From assembly GCA_903900235.1 (NCBI GenBank), contig CAIUMH010000093.1:62001-126000 (forward strand): a stretch of 64,000 nt of DNA, in the 5' to 3' direction. How positions within the stretch are numbered: the stretch's first letter is position 1; every line of letters begins with the position of its first letter. The notes beneath the pieces were generated by a model, which was not told the origin of the DNA, did no database searches, and was given only the letters and a program-made list of their open reading frames with translations. Both the position numbers and the translations under genes were made by a program. Of the stretch, positions 1 through 9,101 are shown piece after piece. The stretch comes from an uncultured Actinomycetes bacterium (GTDB lineage: Bacteria > Actinomycetota > Acidimicrobiia > Acidimicrobiales > RAAP-2).

Positions 1-542
1 TACGCGCCCTCGATCGCAGGCCCGGCCCCATTGCCCACTCCGGCCACAACGGTCCCGAGAGCCGCTGCCTCTCCCAGGGTCGAGACTCCCCCATGGTTCT
101 CAAAGCCGCTGAGTCGGCTGAGTCCGAGGGCGGGATCGGGATCGACCGCCACCTCACCCACGCAGCGAGGCCCGGAGCCCTTCGTGGTGGTGACGTCAAT
201 CAGACCCACGCCATCGTGCCGATTGCCAGCGGCATCTGGGAACGAGGCACCGATGATCTGGAACCCCGCACAGACTGCGAAGATCGTCGCCCCAGCCTCG
301 GTTGCCCTTCGCAGCCCACCGTCGGCGACCAGTCGCTCGGCTGCCAGGACCTGCGGTCCGTCCTCTCCTCCACCCAAGCAATAGAGGTCGGCCTCGGGCA
401 GGGGCTCCGACGAGCGAGCCATCAGCAGCTCGGCGGCGATCCCCCGCTCGGCGGCCCGCCGCTCAAGAATCACCCCATTGCCCGTGTCTCCATAGGTCCC
501 GAGGAGGTCCGGGTAGACCACGGCGATACGCAGCACACTCAT
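1..542 (-). CDS. gatD: Lipid II isoglutaminyl synthase, glutaminase subunit GatD (3' end cut off)
   Basis: Class I glutamine amidotransferase subunit. It releases ammonia from glutamine, which MurT uses to amidate the alpha-carboxylate of D-Glu in the lipid II stem peptide. About 180 residues are visible before the window edge. The N-terminus reads MSVLRIAVVYPDLLGTYGD and the nucleophile elbow FAVCAGFQ places the catalytic Cys at about residue 91; the glycine-rich CLGGGEDGPQ segment precedes it, and ENHGG lies further on. The catalytic His lies beyond or near the edge. The ATG overlaps the stop of murT (ATGA), so the two subunits are translationally coupled. The call is secure from the MurT partner. 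Confidence 0.93.
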   Translation of the reverse strand, partial: MSVLRIAVVYPDLLGTYGDTGNGVILERRAAERGIAAELLMARSSEPLPEADLYCLGGGEDGPQVLAAERLVADGGLRRATEAGATIFAVCAGFQIIGASFPDAAGNRHDGVGLIDVTTTKGSGPRCVGEVAVDPDPALGLSRLSGFENHGGVSTLGEAAALGTVVAGVGNGAGPAIEGA

Positions 543-1765
543 GAAGACTCCAGGAGGTCACGAAAGGCCGTGTAGTTACCGATGACATCGACTCGTCCTG
601 CTGCTCCTGAACCCGCCAGTGCCACCGCTGCAGTCGGGCTCGCTTCGGTCTCATGTGGCACGCCGGCATAGCGAAGACGGACCGAGAGATCCCGCCAGCG
701 ATCACCGGTGGCCACCACGGTCCGGCCCGCCAGCTTCGAAAAGTCCACGTCAAAGAGCCACGAGGGGTCGGCACCGTCTGCAGTCCGGGCATTGATCGAC
801 ACCACCACCGCAGCCTCCTCATCGGCCACCGTGTCAAGCAGCGCCGACCAGCCGGCGGGGTTTTTTGCCAGCATGAGGCGCACCGGGGTCCCAGCGACGT
901 CCCGGTCTACGAAGCGACCGGCCACATCGATCACGGACGACATCGCCGCTGCGGCTTCCTCGACGGGCACGCCCATGCTCCATGCGCCAGCCAGTGCCAT
1001 CAGGCCATTGCGCAGGTTGAATACTCCAGGGAGGCCAAGCACCATCTCGACCCGGCCGACGGGCCCTATGGCAGTGGTGCCGTCGAGCACCCAACTTGGT
1101 GTGGGCCGCGCAAATCCACAGCTCGAGCAACTCCATCCCGGGGCCTGCGCCGCGAAGCTGATGGGACCAAGGCATTGCGGACATGCGCCGGCGTCGTCGC
1201 GCCACTCGAGGCCACCTGCCACCCAGACCACCCCGGTGCTTCCTGAGGCAGCGTGCACAACCAGCGGGTCATCGGCATTGGCCACCACCGTCGTGGTGCT
1301 CTGCTCCAGCACGCCTCGCCAGCGCTCGGCCAGCATCCGGACCTCGCTCATTCGATCAAGCTGATCGCGCGAGAGATTCAGCAGCACCACGACCTCGGCA
1401 TGAGTGTCGTCGAGTACTCGACCGAGGTAGGCCTCATCGACCTCGAGACAGCCAGTCGGTGCCCCTCGGCCGCCCACCAAGGCAGCCACGTGACCGGCCG
1501 GCATGTTGGACCCCGTGGCATTGCTGGCCACCCGACGGCCCGTCGAGCCCAAGGCTGCAGACAGCAGCGCCGTGGTGGTGGTCTTGCCATTGGTGCCACT
1601 GACGAGGGCCATGTGACGCGACTGAGCCAGTTTGGCGAGGAGCCGGGGGTCGACGGCAAGTCCTGCCCGTCCCCCCGCAACTGTTCCCGAGCCCCGCCTG
1701 AACAGACGCGAGGCGGCGTTCACCAGAAGGACGACCGCGACCCCCACCATCGCCCGGACGCCCAT
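539..1765 (-). CDS. murT: Lipid II isoglutaminyl synthase, ligase subunit MurT
   Basis: Mur-ligase-like ATPase (408 aa) that activates the D-Glu carboxylate of lipid II for amidation with GatD-supplied ammonia. After an N-terminal hydrophobic segment comes the ATP-binding loop SGTNGKTTTT and the LNLSRDQLDR motif. In the middle sits the MurT-specific four-Cys zinc ribbon (CPQC...CSSC), and the C-terminus matches DUF1727. I start it at the ATG at 1765, four bases after the stop of the upstream acyltransferase fusion; longer readings would run into that gene. It forms an operon with gatD. Amidated lipid II is needed for peptidoglycan cross-linking in Gram-positive bacteria, which agrees with an actinobacterial host. 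Confidence 0.95.
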   Translation of the reverse strand: MGVRAMVGVAVVLLVNAASRLFRRGSGTVAGGRAGLAVDPRLLAKLAQSRHMALVSGTNGKTTTTALLSAALGSTGRRVASNATGSNMPAGHVAALVGGRGAPTGCLEVDEAYLGRVLDDTHAEVVVLLNLSRDQLDRMSEVRMLAERWRGVLEQSTTTVVANADDPLVVHAASGSTGVVWVAGGLEWRDDAGACPQCLGPISFAAQAPGWSCSSCGFARPTPSWVLDGTTAIGPVGRVEMVLGLPGVFNLRNGLMALAGAWSMGVPVEEAAAAMSSVIDVAGRFVDRDVAGTPVRLMLAKNPAGWSALLDTVADEEAAVVVSINARTADGADPSWLFDVDFSKLAGRTVVATGDRWRDLSVRLRYAGVPHETEASPTAAVALAGSGAAGRVDVIGNYTAFRDLLESS

Positions 1766-1769
1766 GCGC

Positions 1770-3170
1770 TCAGGCCTCCGGATCGTCAGCTGTCGGCGCT
1801 CTTCCCGAAGGGTAGGTCCGGGCCAGATCCTCGGGCGACGGCGTGGTCGCCACCCGAGCCTCATCGGGGAGCTGTTGCACGATCGCCGCCATGATCTGCT
1901 CGGTATCGGCGTGCGCGTCGATGCCATCGACCTCGAAGGCCTTCCCGATACGGATACTGATTCGCGGGGGGTCGATCAGGGTCGTCATCTGGGGAAGTTT
2001 CGACGAACGAGGCCACACGACCTCGGTGCCCCAGAGGCCGATAGGGACGATCGGTGCACCCGAGAGCGCCGCGAGCCGAGCCGCTCCGGTCTTGCCTTCT
2101 AGTACCGGGTCGAAGAAGGACGGACCTCTGGGAATCGTTCCCTCCGGCAGGACGAAGAGCGCCTCACCAGCATCGAGGGATGCCAGAGCCTCGGAGAAGG
2201 CTCGCTCTGGCGCTCCGTCTCGGTCGACGCTGATACCTCCGATGGCCCGGGCAACGTGCGACAGGCCGGGGATGGCGAAGAGTTCTTTTTTGGCGAGAAC
2301 TCGGACCGGCCGATTGATCTTGGCCGCCACCAGGGCAAGGGCGGCCACGTCGAAGTAGCTGCGATGGTTCGAGGCCAGAATCACTGGACCGGTGGCGGGA
2401 ACCTCCTCGATGCCCTCGATGTCGAACCGGGCATAGGGAAAGGCCTCGGGTCGCACGAGGGTCCGAACGAAGTGATACGGCTCGAGGCCGAGGATTGACG
2501 GCACGCCATCCGGCCGGTCCCAGTGCTCGATCGGCCACCGCCGCGCCAGCGCCACGGCCAGCAGACGGGGATCAGCATTGACGGCGTGCGGGTGGCCGAC
2601 GGTCGACAGGAGCGGGATGTCGAAGAAGCTGTCAGAGCACGCATGGCAGTCGGCGAGGTCGACCTCATGGACCTCGGCCCATTCTTGAACACTTCGCAGC
2701 TTGCCGAGACCCCAGACGAACCGACCGTCGATGCGGCCGGTGTAGCGGCCCTCGACGACCTCGTAGCGAGTGGCGATCACGTCATCGAGGCCAAGCGCTT
2801 CGGCCAGACCCACCACCAGATCGTTCGGTGTCGTCGTAGCCAACACCACCTTGAGGCCCTCCGACCGGAACGCTGCGATGCGCTGCGGGGCGAACGGTGC
2901 CACCAGATCGAGCAGCGCGGGTACGGCGAGGCGGCCCGCCGCACGAGTGGCCTCGCAATCCCATCCCTTGGCCACCCGGGCGGCCGCTCGCGCCAGACCC
3001 ATGGAGGCTGCATTCTCGCCGAACCGATCAAAGATGGTGAATAACAGCGACTCGCCCGGAAGGCTCCGCCGCTCCTTGAGGACACCCGATGTCGTTAACG
3101 CCCGATTGAGTTCGGGGCCGCTGGCCTTGCTCAACAGCGTGCGATCGAGATCGATGAAGGCCACGGACAT
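1770..3170 (-). CDS. HAD-IB phosphatase fused to 1-acylglycerol-3-phosphate acyltransferase
   Basis: Two-domain protein of about 466 aa. The first 220 residues are a SerB-like HAD-IB hydrolase: motif I is DLDRTLL (nucleophile Asp plus second acid Asp) and motif IV is CSDSFFDIPLL. Residues from about 235 on are a PlsC-type acyltransferase with the HX4D box NHRSYFD and the FVLPEGT motif. Mycobacterial Rv2483c has the same fusion, so the architecture is known. The likely role is phosphatidic acid synthesis; the HAD substrate is unknown. The ATG at 3170 is preferred over the TTG at 3179. It heads the murT-gatD operon, linking lipid and wall synthesis. Confidence 0.88.
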   Translation of the reverse strand: MSVAFIDLDRTLLSKASGPELNRALTTSGVLKERRSLPGESLLFTIFDRFGENAASMGLARAAARVAKGWDCEATRAAGRLAVPALLDLVAPFAPQRIAAFRSEGLKVVLATTTPNDLVVGLAEALGLDDVIATRYEVVEGRYTGRIDGRFVWGLGKLRSVQEWAEVHEVDLADCHACSDSFFDIPLLSTVGHPHAVNADPRLLAVALARRWPIEHWDRPDGVPSILGLEPYHFVRTLVRPEAFPYARFDIEGIEEVPATGPVILASNHRSYFDVAALALVAAKINRPVRVLAKKELFAIPGLSHVARAIGGISVDRDGAPERAFSEALASLDAGEALFVLPEGTIPRGPSFFDPVLEGKTGAARLAALSGAPIVPIGLWGTEVVWPRSSKLPQMTTLIDPPRISIRIGKAFEVDGIDAHADTEQIMAAIVQQLPDEARVATTPSPEDLARTYPSGRAPTADDPEA

Positions 3171-3229
3171 AGGCCCCAACCTACCGGCACCAGCCGGTCC
3201 AGCGCTTCGAGTGGCCTGACCAGAGAAAG

Positions 3230-3269
3230 AGCGAAGGCACCACCTGGGGGGGTAGGTGGTGCCTTCGCT
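3230..3269. terminator. Perfect 16-bp hairpin between divergent genes
   Basis: Arms 3230-3245 and 3254-3269 are perfectly complementary over 16 bp and enclose a loop of seven G and one T. On the minus strand the right-hand flank reads TCTTTCTCTGG, so the structure resembles a rho-independent terminator or attenuator placed about 60 bases before the start of the HAD-acyltransferase gene. On the plus strand no T tract follows. A bidirectional operator for the LysR regulator is another possibility. Confidence 0.6.
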
Positions 3270-3398
3270 ACATCCGCTTCAGACGGTGGAGGGGGGATCC
3301 ATCCGTCGTGCGGTATGAGACAAGTATGGGATGCTTTGCCTCATCATGCAACCTGTTTTGCGTGATAACTTGCATCACTATTTCAGATAGGACGACGG

Positions 3399-4334
3399 AT
3401 GGACCTCAAGCAGCTCGAAGCCCTTGTCGGGATCGATGATCATGGAAGCTTCTCCGCGGCGGCCAGCGCGCTCGGGACCGTGCAGTCAAACATCTCTGGA
3501 CGTATCGCCCGCCTCGAAGCCGAGCTCGCGACCACACTCATCGAGCGTTCCTCCGGCCAGCTGACCGAGGATGGGCAATTGGTGCTCATCCGCGCACGCC
3601 GGGTCCTCGCTGAGCTCGAGTCGATGATGGCCGACGTGCTCTCGGCTCACTCCGAGGTGTCAGGAACCGTTCGGGTCGGGATGATCGGCACGACGGGCCG
3701 ATGGCTCATCCCCCAGATCTTCGCCAGCGTACGTGCCCATCATCCACGCATCGTGTTGCGGGTCACCGAAGGAACCACCACCACCCTTGAGCCCCAGCTG
3801 CTCCAGGGTCAACTCGACTTCGCCGTGCTCACCCTGCCCGTTCAGGCCCCCGAGCTCGCCGCGGTCGAGTTGTTCAAGGAGAACCTCGTGCTTGTCGTTC
3901 CGGCCACCCACCCATTGGCGGCGGGCCGCGGGCACGACGCTCCGCCTCTGCCGCTCTCGGTCCTCGAGGACCTTGACATGCTCCTGCCGCTCCCGGGCAC
4001 CGCCCTTCGCGACGAGATCGACCTCGCACTTGCCCCGAGTGGACTCATCCCCCGGTCATCGATCGAGCTCGACGGCCTGCGAACCCTGGCCTCCTTGGTC
4101 TTCGACGGCTACGGTCCGGCCATCCTTCCGGCAACCGCCGTCCCCCAGCACCTGCGTGAACAATTCCGACTGCTCCCCCTCGCCGACTTTCCCCAGCGGC
4201 GAGTGGGTCTTGTGGCCCGCCGCCACGGCCTGCCGTCCGCCCCGTCTCGGGCCGTACGAGAGCTACTCATCGAGTCGGTACGCACCGAGGATGCTCTTCC
4301 TGAGGGGATCACCCTTCTGTCGGCGTCGTCGTAG
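3399..4334 (+). CDS. LysR-family transcriptional regulator
   Basis: 311 aa. Residues 1-60 form the winged HTH (MDLKQLEALVGIDDHGSFSAAA, then NISGRIARLEAEL), followed by the linker helix (RARRVLAELESMM) and a periplasmic-binding-like effector domain beginning at GTVRVGMIG, which includes the typical LDFAVLTLP strand. It is divergent from the HAD-acyltransferase/murT operon across a 228-bp gap with a perfect hairpin and TTGCATCA-like motifs, so that region may hold its operator. The effector and targets cannot be read from the sequence. The downstream glycosylase starts only 10 bases after its stop. Confidence 0.9.
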   Translation: MDLKQLEALVGIDDHGSFSAAASALGTVQSNISGRIARLEAELATTLIERSSGQLTEDGQLVLIRARRVLAELESMMADVLSAHSEVSGTVRVGMIGTTGRWLIPQIFASVRAHHPRIVLRVTEGTTTTLEPQLLQGQLDFAVLTLPVQAPELAAVELFKENLVLVVPATHPLAAGRGHDAPPLPLSVLEDLDMLLPLPGTALRDEIDLALAPSGLIPRSSIELDGLRTLASLVFDGYGPAILPATAVPQHLREQFRLLPLADFPQRRVGLVARRHGLPSAPSRAVRELLIESVRTEDALPEGITLLSASS

Positions 4335-4343
4335 CCTGCCCCC

Positions 4344-4988
4344 ATGGGTGCCCCATCGCGTTCGTTGCTTGCCGCAGAGCTTTCCGCCGCCGATCCAGCA
4401 CTGGCCCGCCTGATCGACATCATCGGCCCGCCCCCTGCCCGTCGACCTCAACGTGTCGCCGACCGCTTCGGATCTCTGGCTCGAGCCATCCTCCACCAGC
4501 AACTCGCTACGCAGGCAGCCGCCACGATCACTGGCCGTGTCAGAGATGCCATGGGGGGTTCGATCTCCTCGACTGGTCTGCTTGAGCTCGACGATGGGAT
4601 CCTGCGAAGCTGCGGTGTCTCTGGGGCGAAGCAGGCGGCCTTGATGGACTTGTCGAATCGAGTAGAGGATGGGCGACTCGATCTCCACGCGCTCGGGCGC
4701 CTTGACGATGCCGAGGTGGTCACCCAGTTGTCGGCTGTCCGAGGTATCGGTCGGTGGACCGCGGAGATGTTCTTGATGGGACCACTCGGTCGCCACAATG
4801 TCTGGCCGGTTGGCGATCTCGGCGTACGCAGCGGATGGGGCCTCCTCAGACGACTCGATGCCGCACCGACCCCCGCCGCCCTCGAGGATGCCGCCGATCA
4901 CCTGGTGCCCTGGCGATCGAGTGTGGCCTGGTGCTGCTGGCGAGCAGTCGACCTGGCGCGGGAAAACGGTGGAACCTTGCCCTACTAG
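4344..4988 (+). CDS. DNA-3-methyladenine glycosylase II-like (HhH-GPD)
   Basis: 214 aa base-excision repair enzyme of the AlkA/HhH-GPD superfamily that removes alkylated bases. The opening ILHQQLATQAA helix contains the family's typical Q-Q-L-A motif. The helix-hairpin-helix is ...LSAVRGIGRWTAEMF, and the catalytic Asp is probably the one in WPVGDLGVR (about residue 156). It has no N-terminal AlkA TATA-like domain, so it is the short form common in Actinobacteria. It lies between a LysR regulator and an M20 peptidase, all on the plus strand with gaps of about 10 bases; a shared transcript is likely but functional linkage is not evident. Confidence 0.9.
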   Translation: MGAPSRSLLAAELSAADPALARLIDIIGPPPARRPQRVADRFGSLARAILHQQLATQAAATITGRVRDAMGGSISSTGLLELDDGILRSCGVSGAKQAALMDLSNRVEDGRLDLHALGRLDDAEVVTQLSAVRGIGRWTAEMFLMGPLGRHNVWPVGDLGVRSGWGLLRRLDAAPTPAALEDAADHLVPWRSSVAWCCWRAVDLARENGGTLPY

Positions 4989-4997
4989 CGTCACGGC

Positions 4998-6422
4998 ATG
5001 GATCGCATCGTCTCGTCGCTTCGAGCCACCATCGACACCGACCTCGTCGAGCTGCTGGAGCGCTACCTCACCATTGCCTGTCTGTCTCCAGACTTTACCG
5101 ATGCGAGTTCACCGAGCGCTGAGATCGATCAAGCCATTGCCCTGTTTGCACGCTGGGCAGGTGAGCGCCAACTCGTAGGTGCCAAGATCTCGGTGCAGCG
5201 TCTAGAGGGTCGGACCCCGGCCCTCGTCATCGACATTCCCTCCACTGCCCCCGAAGCCACCGGCACGGTGCTGCTCTATGGCCACCTCGACAAGCAGCCC
5301 CCGCTCGGCGACTGGTCCGATGGCCTCGACCCATTCAGGCCGGTGCGACGCGGAGACCTGCTCTATGGCCGGGGTGCCGCCGATGATGGCTACGCCCTGC
5401 CGACTGCCCTCTTGGCCATCGAGGCGGCCGATGCCGCCGGCCTGCCACGGGGGCGCTGCGTAGTACTGATCGAGGCTTCAGAGGAGAGCGGTAGCCCTGA
5501 CCTCGCTGCCCACCTCGATATCCTGCTCCCCTCCTGCGGTGACGTCGACCTCGTCATCTGCCTCGACTCCGGAGCCCTCGACTTCGATCGGATCTGGATC
5601 ACCACCTCGCTGCGCGGCAATGTCGTGGCCACGGTGCGCGTGACGGTCCTCGACCAGGGCGTGCACTCGGGAGAGGCGAGCGGAGTGATCCCTTCGTCCT
5701 TTCGACTCATGCGTCAGCTGCTCGACCGCATCGAGGACCCCCAAACGGGTGAGCTGCTGCTCGACACGGTGAACATCGCCCCACCGGCCCACGTCATGGC
5801 CGACGCCGCGGTGGTCGATGCCGAGCTCAATGACCCCCTGGGCCGCCACTTCCCTGCCCGGCCAGGACTCGAGCTCATGGGGCGCGACGGCACCGACCGA
5901 CTGCTGCGCCAATCCTGGGCCGCCACGCTGTCGGTGGTTGGGGCCGACGGTCTGCCACCATCTGCCGTTGCCGGCAATGTGCTTCGCTCCTCGACCACCC
6001 TCAAGCTTTCGTTGCGTACCCCTCCGTCGGCCAACGTCGAGGCCGTTGCCTCAGAATTGCTTGCGGTCCTCACCGCACATCCGCCATCAGGGGCCGACGT
6101 GAGCGTCAGCCTCCAGCAACCTGCCGAGGGCTGGGTGGCTCCAGAGACGGCACCGTGGCTGCTCGACGCCCTTGACGAGGGGTCGCGCGCGGGCTTTGGT
6201 GGCCGGCCCGGGTTCCTTGGCGAAGGTGGATCAATCCCATTCCTTGCCGCCCTAGAGGAACGCCTCGGTGCGGCACAGTTCCTCGTGACAGGGGTCCTTG
6301 GTCCTGGGTCCAATGCCCATGGGCCCGACGAATCCCTCCACCTGCCCTCGGCCGCCAACGTGGCGATCACGTTGGTCTCGGTGCTTGCCGCCCATGGGCG
6401 ACGAACCCATGGGTCCCCCTAG
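4998..6422 (+). CDS. M20-family metallopeptidase (dipeptidase/deacylase)
   Basis: 474 aa di-zinc exopeptidase. The metal ligands and catalytic residues fit M20: LLYGHLDKQPP (first His and Asp), GRGAADDGYAL (bridging Asp), EASEESGSP (general-base Glu and ligand Glu), CLDSGALD, and the final His in GPGSNAHGPDESLHLP. A lid/dimerisation domain lies between roughly residues 215 and 350. The sequence fits the CNDP-like dipeptidases; the substrate (a dipeptide or an N-acyl amino acid) cannot be chosen. No signal peptide is seen, so it is cytosolic. Confidence 0.88.
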   Translation: MDRIVSSLRATIDTDLVELLERYLTIACLSPDFTDASSPSAEIDQAIALFARWAGERQLVGAKISVQRLEGRTPALVIDIPSTAPEATGTVLLYGHLDKQPPLGDWSDGLDPFRPVRRGDLLYGRGAADDGYALPTALLAIEAADAAGLPRGRCVVLIEASEESGSPDLAAHLDILLPSCGDVDLVICLDSGALDFDRIWITTSLRGNVVATVRVTVLDQGVHSGEASGVIPSSFRLMRQLLDRIEDPQTGELLLDTVNIAPPAHVMADAAVVDAELNDPLGRHFPARPGLELMGRDGTDRLLRQSWAATLSVVGADGLPPSAVAGNVLRSSTTLKLSLRTPPSANVEAVASELLAVLTAHPPSGADVSVSLQQPAEGWVAPETAPWLLDALDEGSRAGFGGRPGFLGEGGSIPFLAALEERLGAAQFLVTGVLGPGSNAHGPDESLHLPSAANVAITLVSVLAAHGRRTHGSP

Positions 6423-6462
6423 GATTCGACCAAAGCGAGTTGGCCCAAGCCCGGAGGACGCC

Positions 6463-7074
6463 ATGAGTACCGAGACCACCACCGTTGACATCTGGGTCGA
6501 CCCGCTGTGCCCGTGGGCCTGGATCACATCGCGCTGGATCCTCGAGGTTGAGCAGGTTCGTCCCATCGTCGCCCGCTTCCACACCATGTCGCTGGCCGTG
6601 CTCAATGAGGGACGCGACCTGCCTGAGCAGTACATCGAGATGATGGCCAAGGCCTGGGGTCCGGTCCGGGTCCTGATCGCCGCCGAGCAGTCCGGAGGCA
6701 GCGACGCCGTCCGGGCCCTCTATGGCGCCATGGGTCGCCGCATCCACAATGAGGGCATCAGTGACTTCGCAGAGGTCATCACTGGCGCGCTGGCCGAGGT
6801 TGGCCTCGACCCCTTGCTAGCCAACGCAGCGGACGACGCGAGTTTCGACGAGGCCCTCAAGGTCTCCCACCATGCAGGCATGGACCCGGTTGGGATGGAC
6901 GTCGGCACCCCGGTGCTCCACGTGGACGAGATCGCCTTCTTCGGACCCGTGGTGACCCCAATCCCTCGCGGCGAGGTCGCCGGACGGCTTTATGACGGCG
7001 TACTCCTCGTGGCCGGAACCCCCGGGTTCTACGAGATCAAGCGCACCCGCACCGTCGGGCCGACCTTCGACTGA
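6463..7074 (+). CDS. DsbA-family protein resembling mycothiol-dependent nitroreductase
   Basis: 203 aa thioredoxin-fold protein with the inserted helical domain of DsbA. The N-terminus (VDIWVDPLCPWAWITSRW) and the MSLAVLNEGRD segment closely resemble the Rv2466c family of mycothiol-dependent reductases. The active site here is CPWA rather than the CPWC described for Rv2466c, so only one Cys is present at the helix start, which suits a monothiol mechanism with mycothiol. The cis-Pro loop is GTPVLHVDEI. I start at the ATG at 6463 because the domain begins there and upstream sequence belongs to the peptidase. Followed by a hydrolase after one base. Confidence 0.85.
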   Translation: MSTETTTVDIWVDPLCPWAWITSRWILEVEQVRPIVARFHTMSLAVLNEGRDLPEQYIEMMAKAWGPVRVLIAAEQSGGSDAVRALYGAMGRRIHNEGISDFAEVITGALAEVGLDPLLANAADDASFDEALKVSHHAGMDPVGMDVGTPVLHVDEIAFFGPVVTPIPRGEVAGRLYDGVLLVAGTPGFYEIKRTRTVGPTFD

Positions 7075-7075
7075 C

Positions 7076-7804
7076 ATGGCCGAGTCGATCGCGATCCCGA
7101 GCCCGGCAGGACAGATCCCGGCGTTTTCCTCCTCCCCCACGGGCCGTGCTCGAGGTGCGGTCATCGTCGTCCAGGAGGCCTTCGGCCTGACCGAGCACAT
7201 CGCCGAGATCGTCGATCGCCTCGCTGCCGAGGGCTACCGGAGCATCGCCCCGGCGCTCTTTCACCGCCAAGGCTCGCCGGTGGTTGAGTACGAGGCGCTC
7301 CACGTGGCGGAGAAGACCGAACGTCTGCTCGAGATCATGGGCCAGCTCTCTGGTGAGGAGATCGCCGCCGACCTTGACGCCACCCTCGAGCACCTCGTGG
7401 CGGAGGGGTTCTCCGCCGAGTCCACCGGGATGGTCGGGTTCTGCATGGGCGGTGCCGTCGTGTGTGCTGCGTGTAGCCGACCGGGCATCGCCGCCGGAGT
7501 TACCTTCTACGGCGGTGGCGTGACGACGGGCCGCTTCGGGATGCCACCGCTTGTCGAGGTCGCCCCGGCGATCGTTCATCCCTGGCTTGGTCTCTATGGC
7601 GATGAGGATCCTTCAATCCCTGTCGAGCAGGTTGAGGCGCTTCGCGACGCCGCCGCCACGGCGACTGCTCCTACCGAGATCATCCGCTACGCCGCAGCGG
7701 GACACGGGTTCAACTGCGACGCCCGTCCTGATCACTTCAATGCTGCGGCCGCCGCCGATGGCTGGTCGAGGATGCTGGCGTTCTTCGCCGAGCATCTGGA
7801 TTAG
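7076..7804 (+). CDS. Dienelactone hydrolase family protein
   Basis: 242 aa alpha/beta hydrolase with the Cys-nucleophile elbow GFCMGGA (about residue 122), the acid Asp in YGDEDPSIP and the His in AGHGFNCD. These match the Cys-Asp-His triad of carboxymethylenebutenolidase-type enzymes. An RGAVIVVQEAFGLTEHI stretch carries the usual Glu of the oxyanion region. The ATG at 7076 sits one base after the DsbA stop, so the two are co-transcribed. Its stop overlaps that of the convergent metallo-hydrolase gene. The true substrate could be a lactone or another ester. Confidence 0.88.
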   Translation: MAESIAIPSPAGQIPAFSSSPTGRARGAVIVVQEAFGLTEHIAEIVDRLAAEGYRSIAPALFHRQGSPVVEYEALHVAEKTERLLEIMGQLSGEEIAADLDATLEHLVAEGFSAESTGMVGFCMGGAVVCAACSRPGIAAGVTFYGGGVTTGRFGMPPLVEVAPAIVHPWLGLYGDEDPSIPVEQVEALRDAAATATAPTEIIRYAAAGHGFNCDARPDHFNAAAAADGWSRMLAFFAEHLD

Positions 7805-8622
7805 ACGTCGAGGACGAGCAGGTCCTCAGCGATGACGACCGGGCCGTCATAGGCCTCGGCAACCTCGGCAATCCACTCGTGCTCGGTGCCGGGAAACGGA
7901 GCCGGGACCATGTGGGTCAGCACGACCTTGCCGACCGAGGCCCGAGCTGCGGTCTGGCCCGTTTGATGCGTGCTCGAGTGGTAGTCCATTGTGTCCAAGA
8001 AGCGCTGCATCGGGATCTGCTCGACCAAAGAACGGCGCAGGACGGTCTGGACATACATGTCGGCACCGGCGCAGAGCCGATCGAGCCCTTCGCAGGGAAC
8101 CGTGTCACCGGCCAGAACCAGACTACGGCCCTCGTGCTCGATGCGGTAGCCCACGGTCGGGTGCACGGGAGCATGGTCTGTGGGAGCGGCGATCACCCGC
8201 ACCCCATCGGCCTCGAAGACGACTCCGTCGGTGACCTCGGAAACGACGACCGGCGGAGCCCAGTTGAGGTCCTCGTGGTGGGCCAAGCGATAGGAAATAT
8301 CCTCCGACAGCATGGCCAATGTGGCATCGATGTAGCCGGCGGTGGTGACGGGACCGAAGACCTGCAGAGGATTTTGCGCTGGTGACATTACCCATCGAGT
8401 GGTGATGACATCATTCACGTCGGTGGTGTGATCGCTGTGGAGGTGGGTCAGGAAGAGGCCCGACACCAGTGCGGGACCGGTCCCGGCCGCCGCCATGCGC
8501 ATGACCACTCCCCGGCCGGCATCAAAGAGCAGGTGATGAGGCCCGGCTTTGACCAGCATCGCCGGCCCTGCTCGGTTCGGATCCGGCAGAGGGCTTCCCG
8601 TTCCCAAGAACACAATTTCCAT
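7801..8622 (-). CDS. Metallo-beta-lactamase-fold hydrolase (RNase Z/arylsulfatase-like)
   Basis: 273 aa. The start MEIVFLGTGSPLPDPNRAG and the zinc motif LTHLHSDHTTD (HxHxDH) are typical of the RNase Z/AtsA branch. Later ligands are APTDHAP, LAGDT and VLTHMVPAPFPGT. It lacks the long exosite of tRNase Z and may act on a small ester or sulfate rather than tRNA. I start at the ATG at 8622; an earlier in-frame ATG adds 11 non-homologous residues. It is convergent with the dienelactone hydrolase, the two stop codons overlapping. Confidence 0.85.
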   Translation of the reverse strand: MEIVFLGTGSPLPDPNRAGPAMLVKAGPHHLLFDAGRGVVMRMAAAGTGPALVSGLFLTHLHSDHTTDVNDVITTRWVMSPAQNPLQVFGPVTTAGYIDATLAMLSEDISYRLAHHEDLNWAPPVVVSEVTDGVVFEADGVRVIAAPTDHAPVHPTVGYRIEHEGRSLVLAGDTVPCEGLDRLCAGADMYVQTVLRRSLVEQIPMQRFLDTMDYHSSTHQTGQTAARASVGKVVLTHMVPAPFPGTEHEWIAEVAEAYDGPVVIAEDLLVLDV

Positions 8623-9101
8623 GATCACCCCTTCTCGACTGTTGAAGGGAACCATATGTCATAGAGAGCGTCAAAAGAGCGATCTCTGGGTATTTCCTTC
8701 AGCAAGATCGCTGTGCTCGCCCTTGGCGTGGCTGGATGAACCGAGCCAAGCGTCCGCCCGCCGCATGTGAGACCTCAGATGAGGGCAGTTGGCCGACCCG
8801 TTTGAGTGTGCCGAGAAGATCATCGACCTCCTCGAAGCCACTCGTCGCTTCGGTGCCCTCGGCGCGATGGCTCCCATCGACCTCAGCATGCTCCCCGTGG
8901 CACAGGTTCTCCCCTGCTCATAGTGGATCGTGCCGACCAATGTGAGGTGACTCAGCGCTTCATGTGAACGAGGCGTTCCATGGTCCGCTCTCCAAGATCG
9001 CCACGTTTCGGACTCTCTGTGATGGACGAGACCTCTGAGGTGGCATCCCGAATCGCCCGCTTCCCAACCCAACAGCCGTCAGAGGGATCACTGCTGTGCG
9101 G
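8623..9101. other. Intergenic region with a possible gene remnant
   Basis: No convincing complete gene. On the plus strand, about 8790-8926 stays open and encodes a protein-like stretch (FECAEKIIDLLEATRRFGALGAM...) that ends at a TAG and lacks a good start; upstream codons of that frame are interrupted. It may be a decayed fragment. Opposite-strand frames here look like shadows. Confidence 0.3.
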
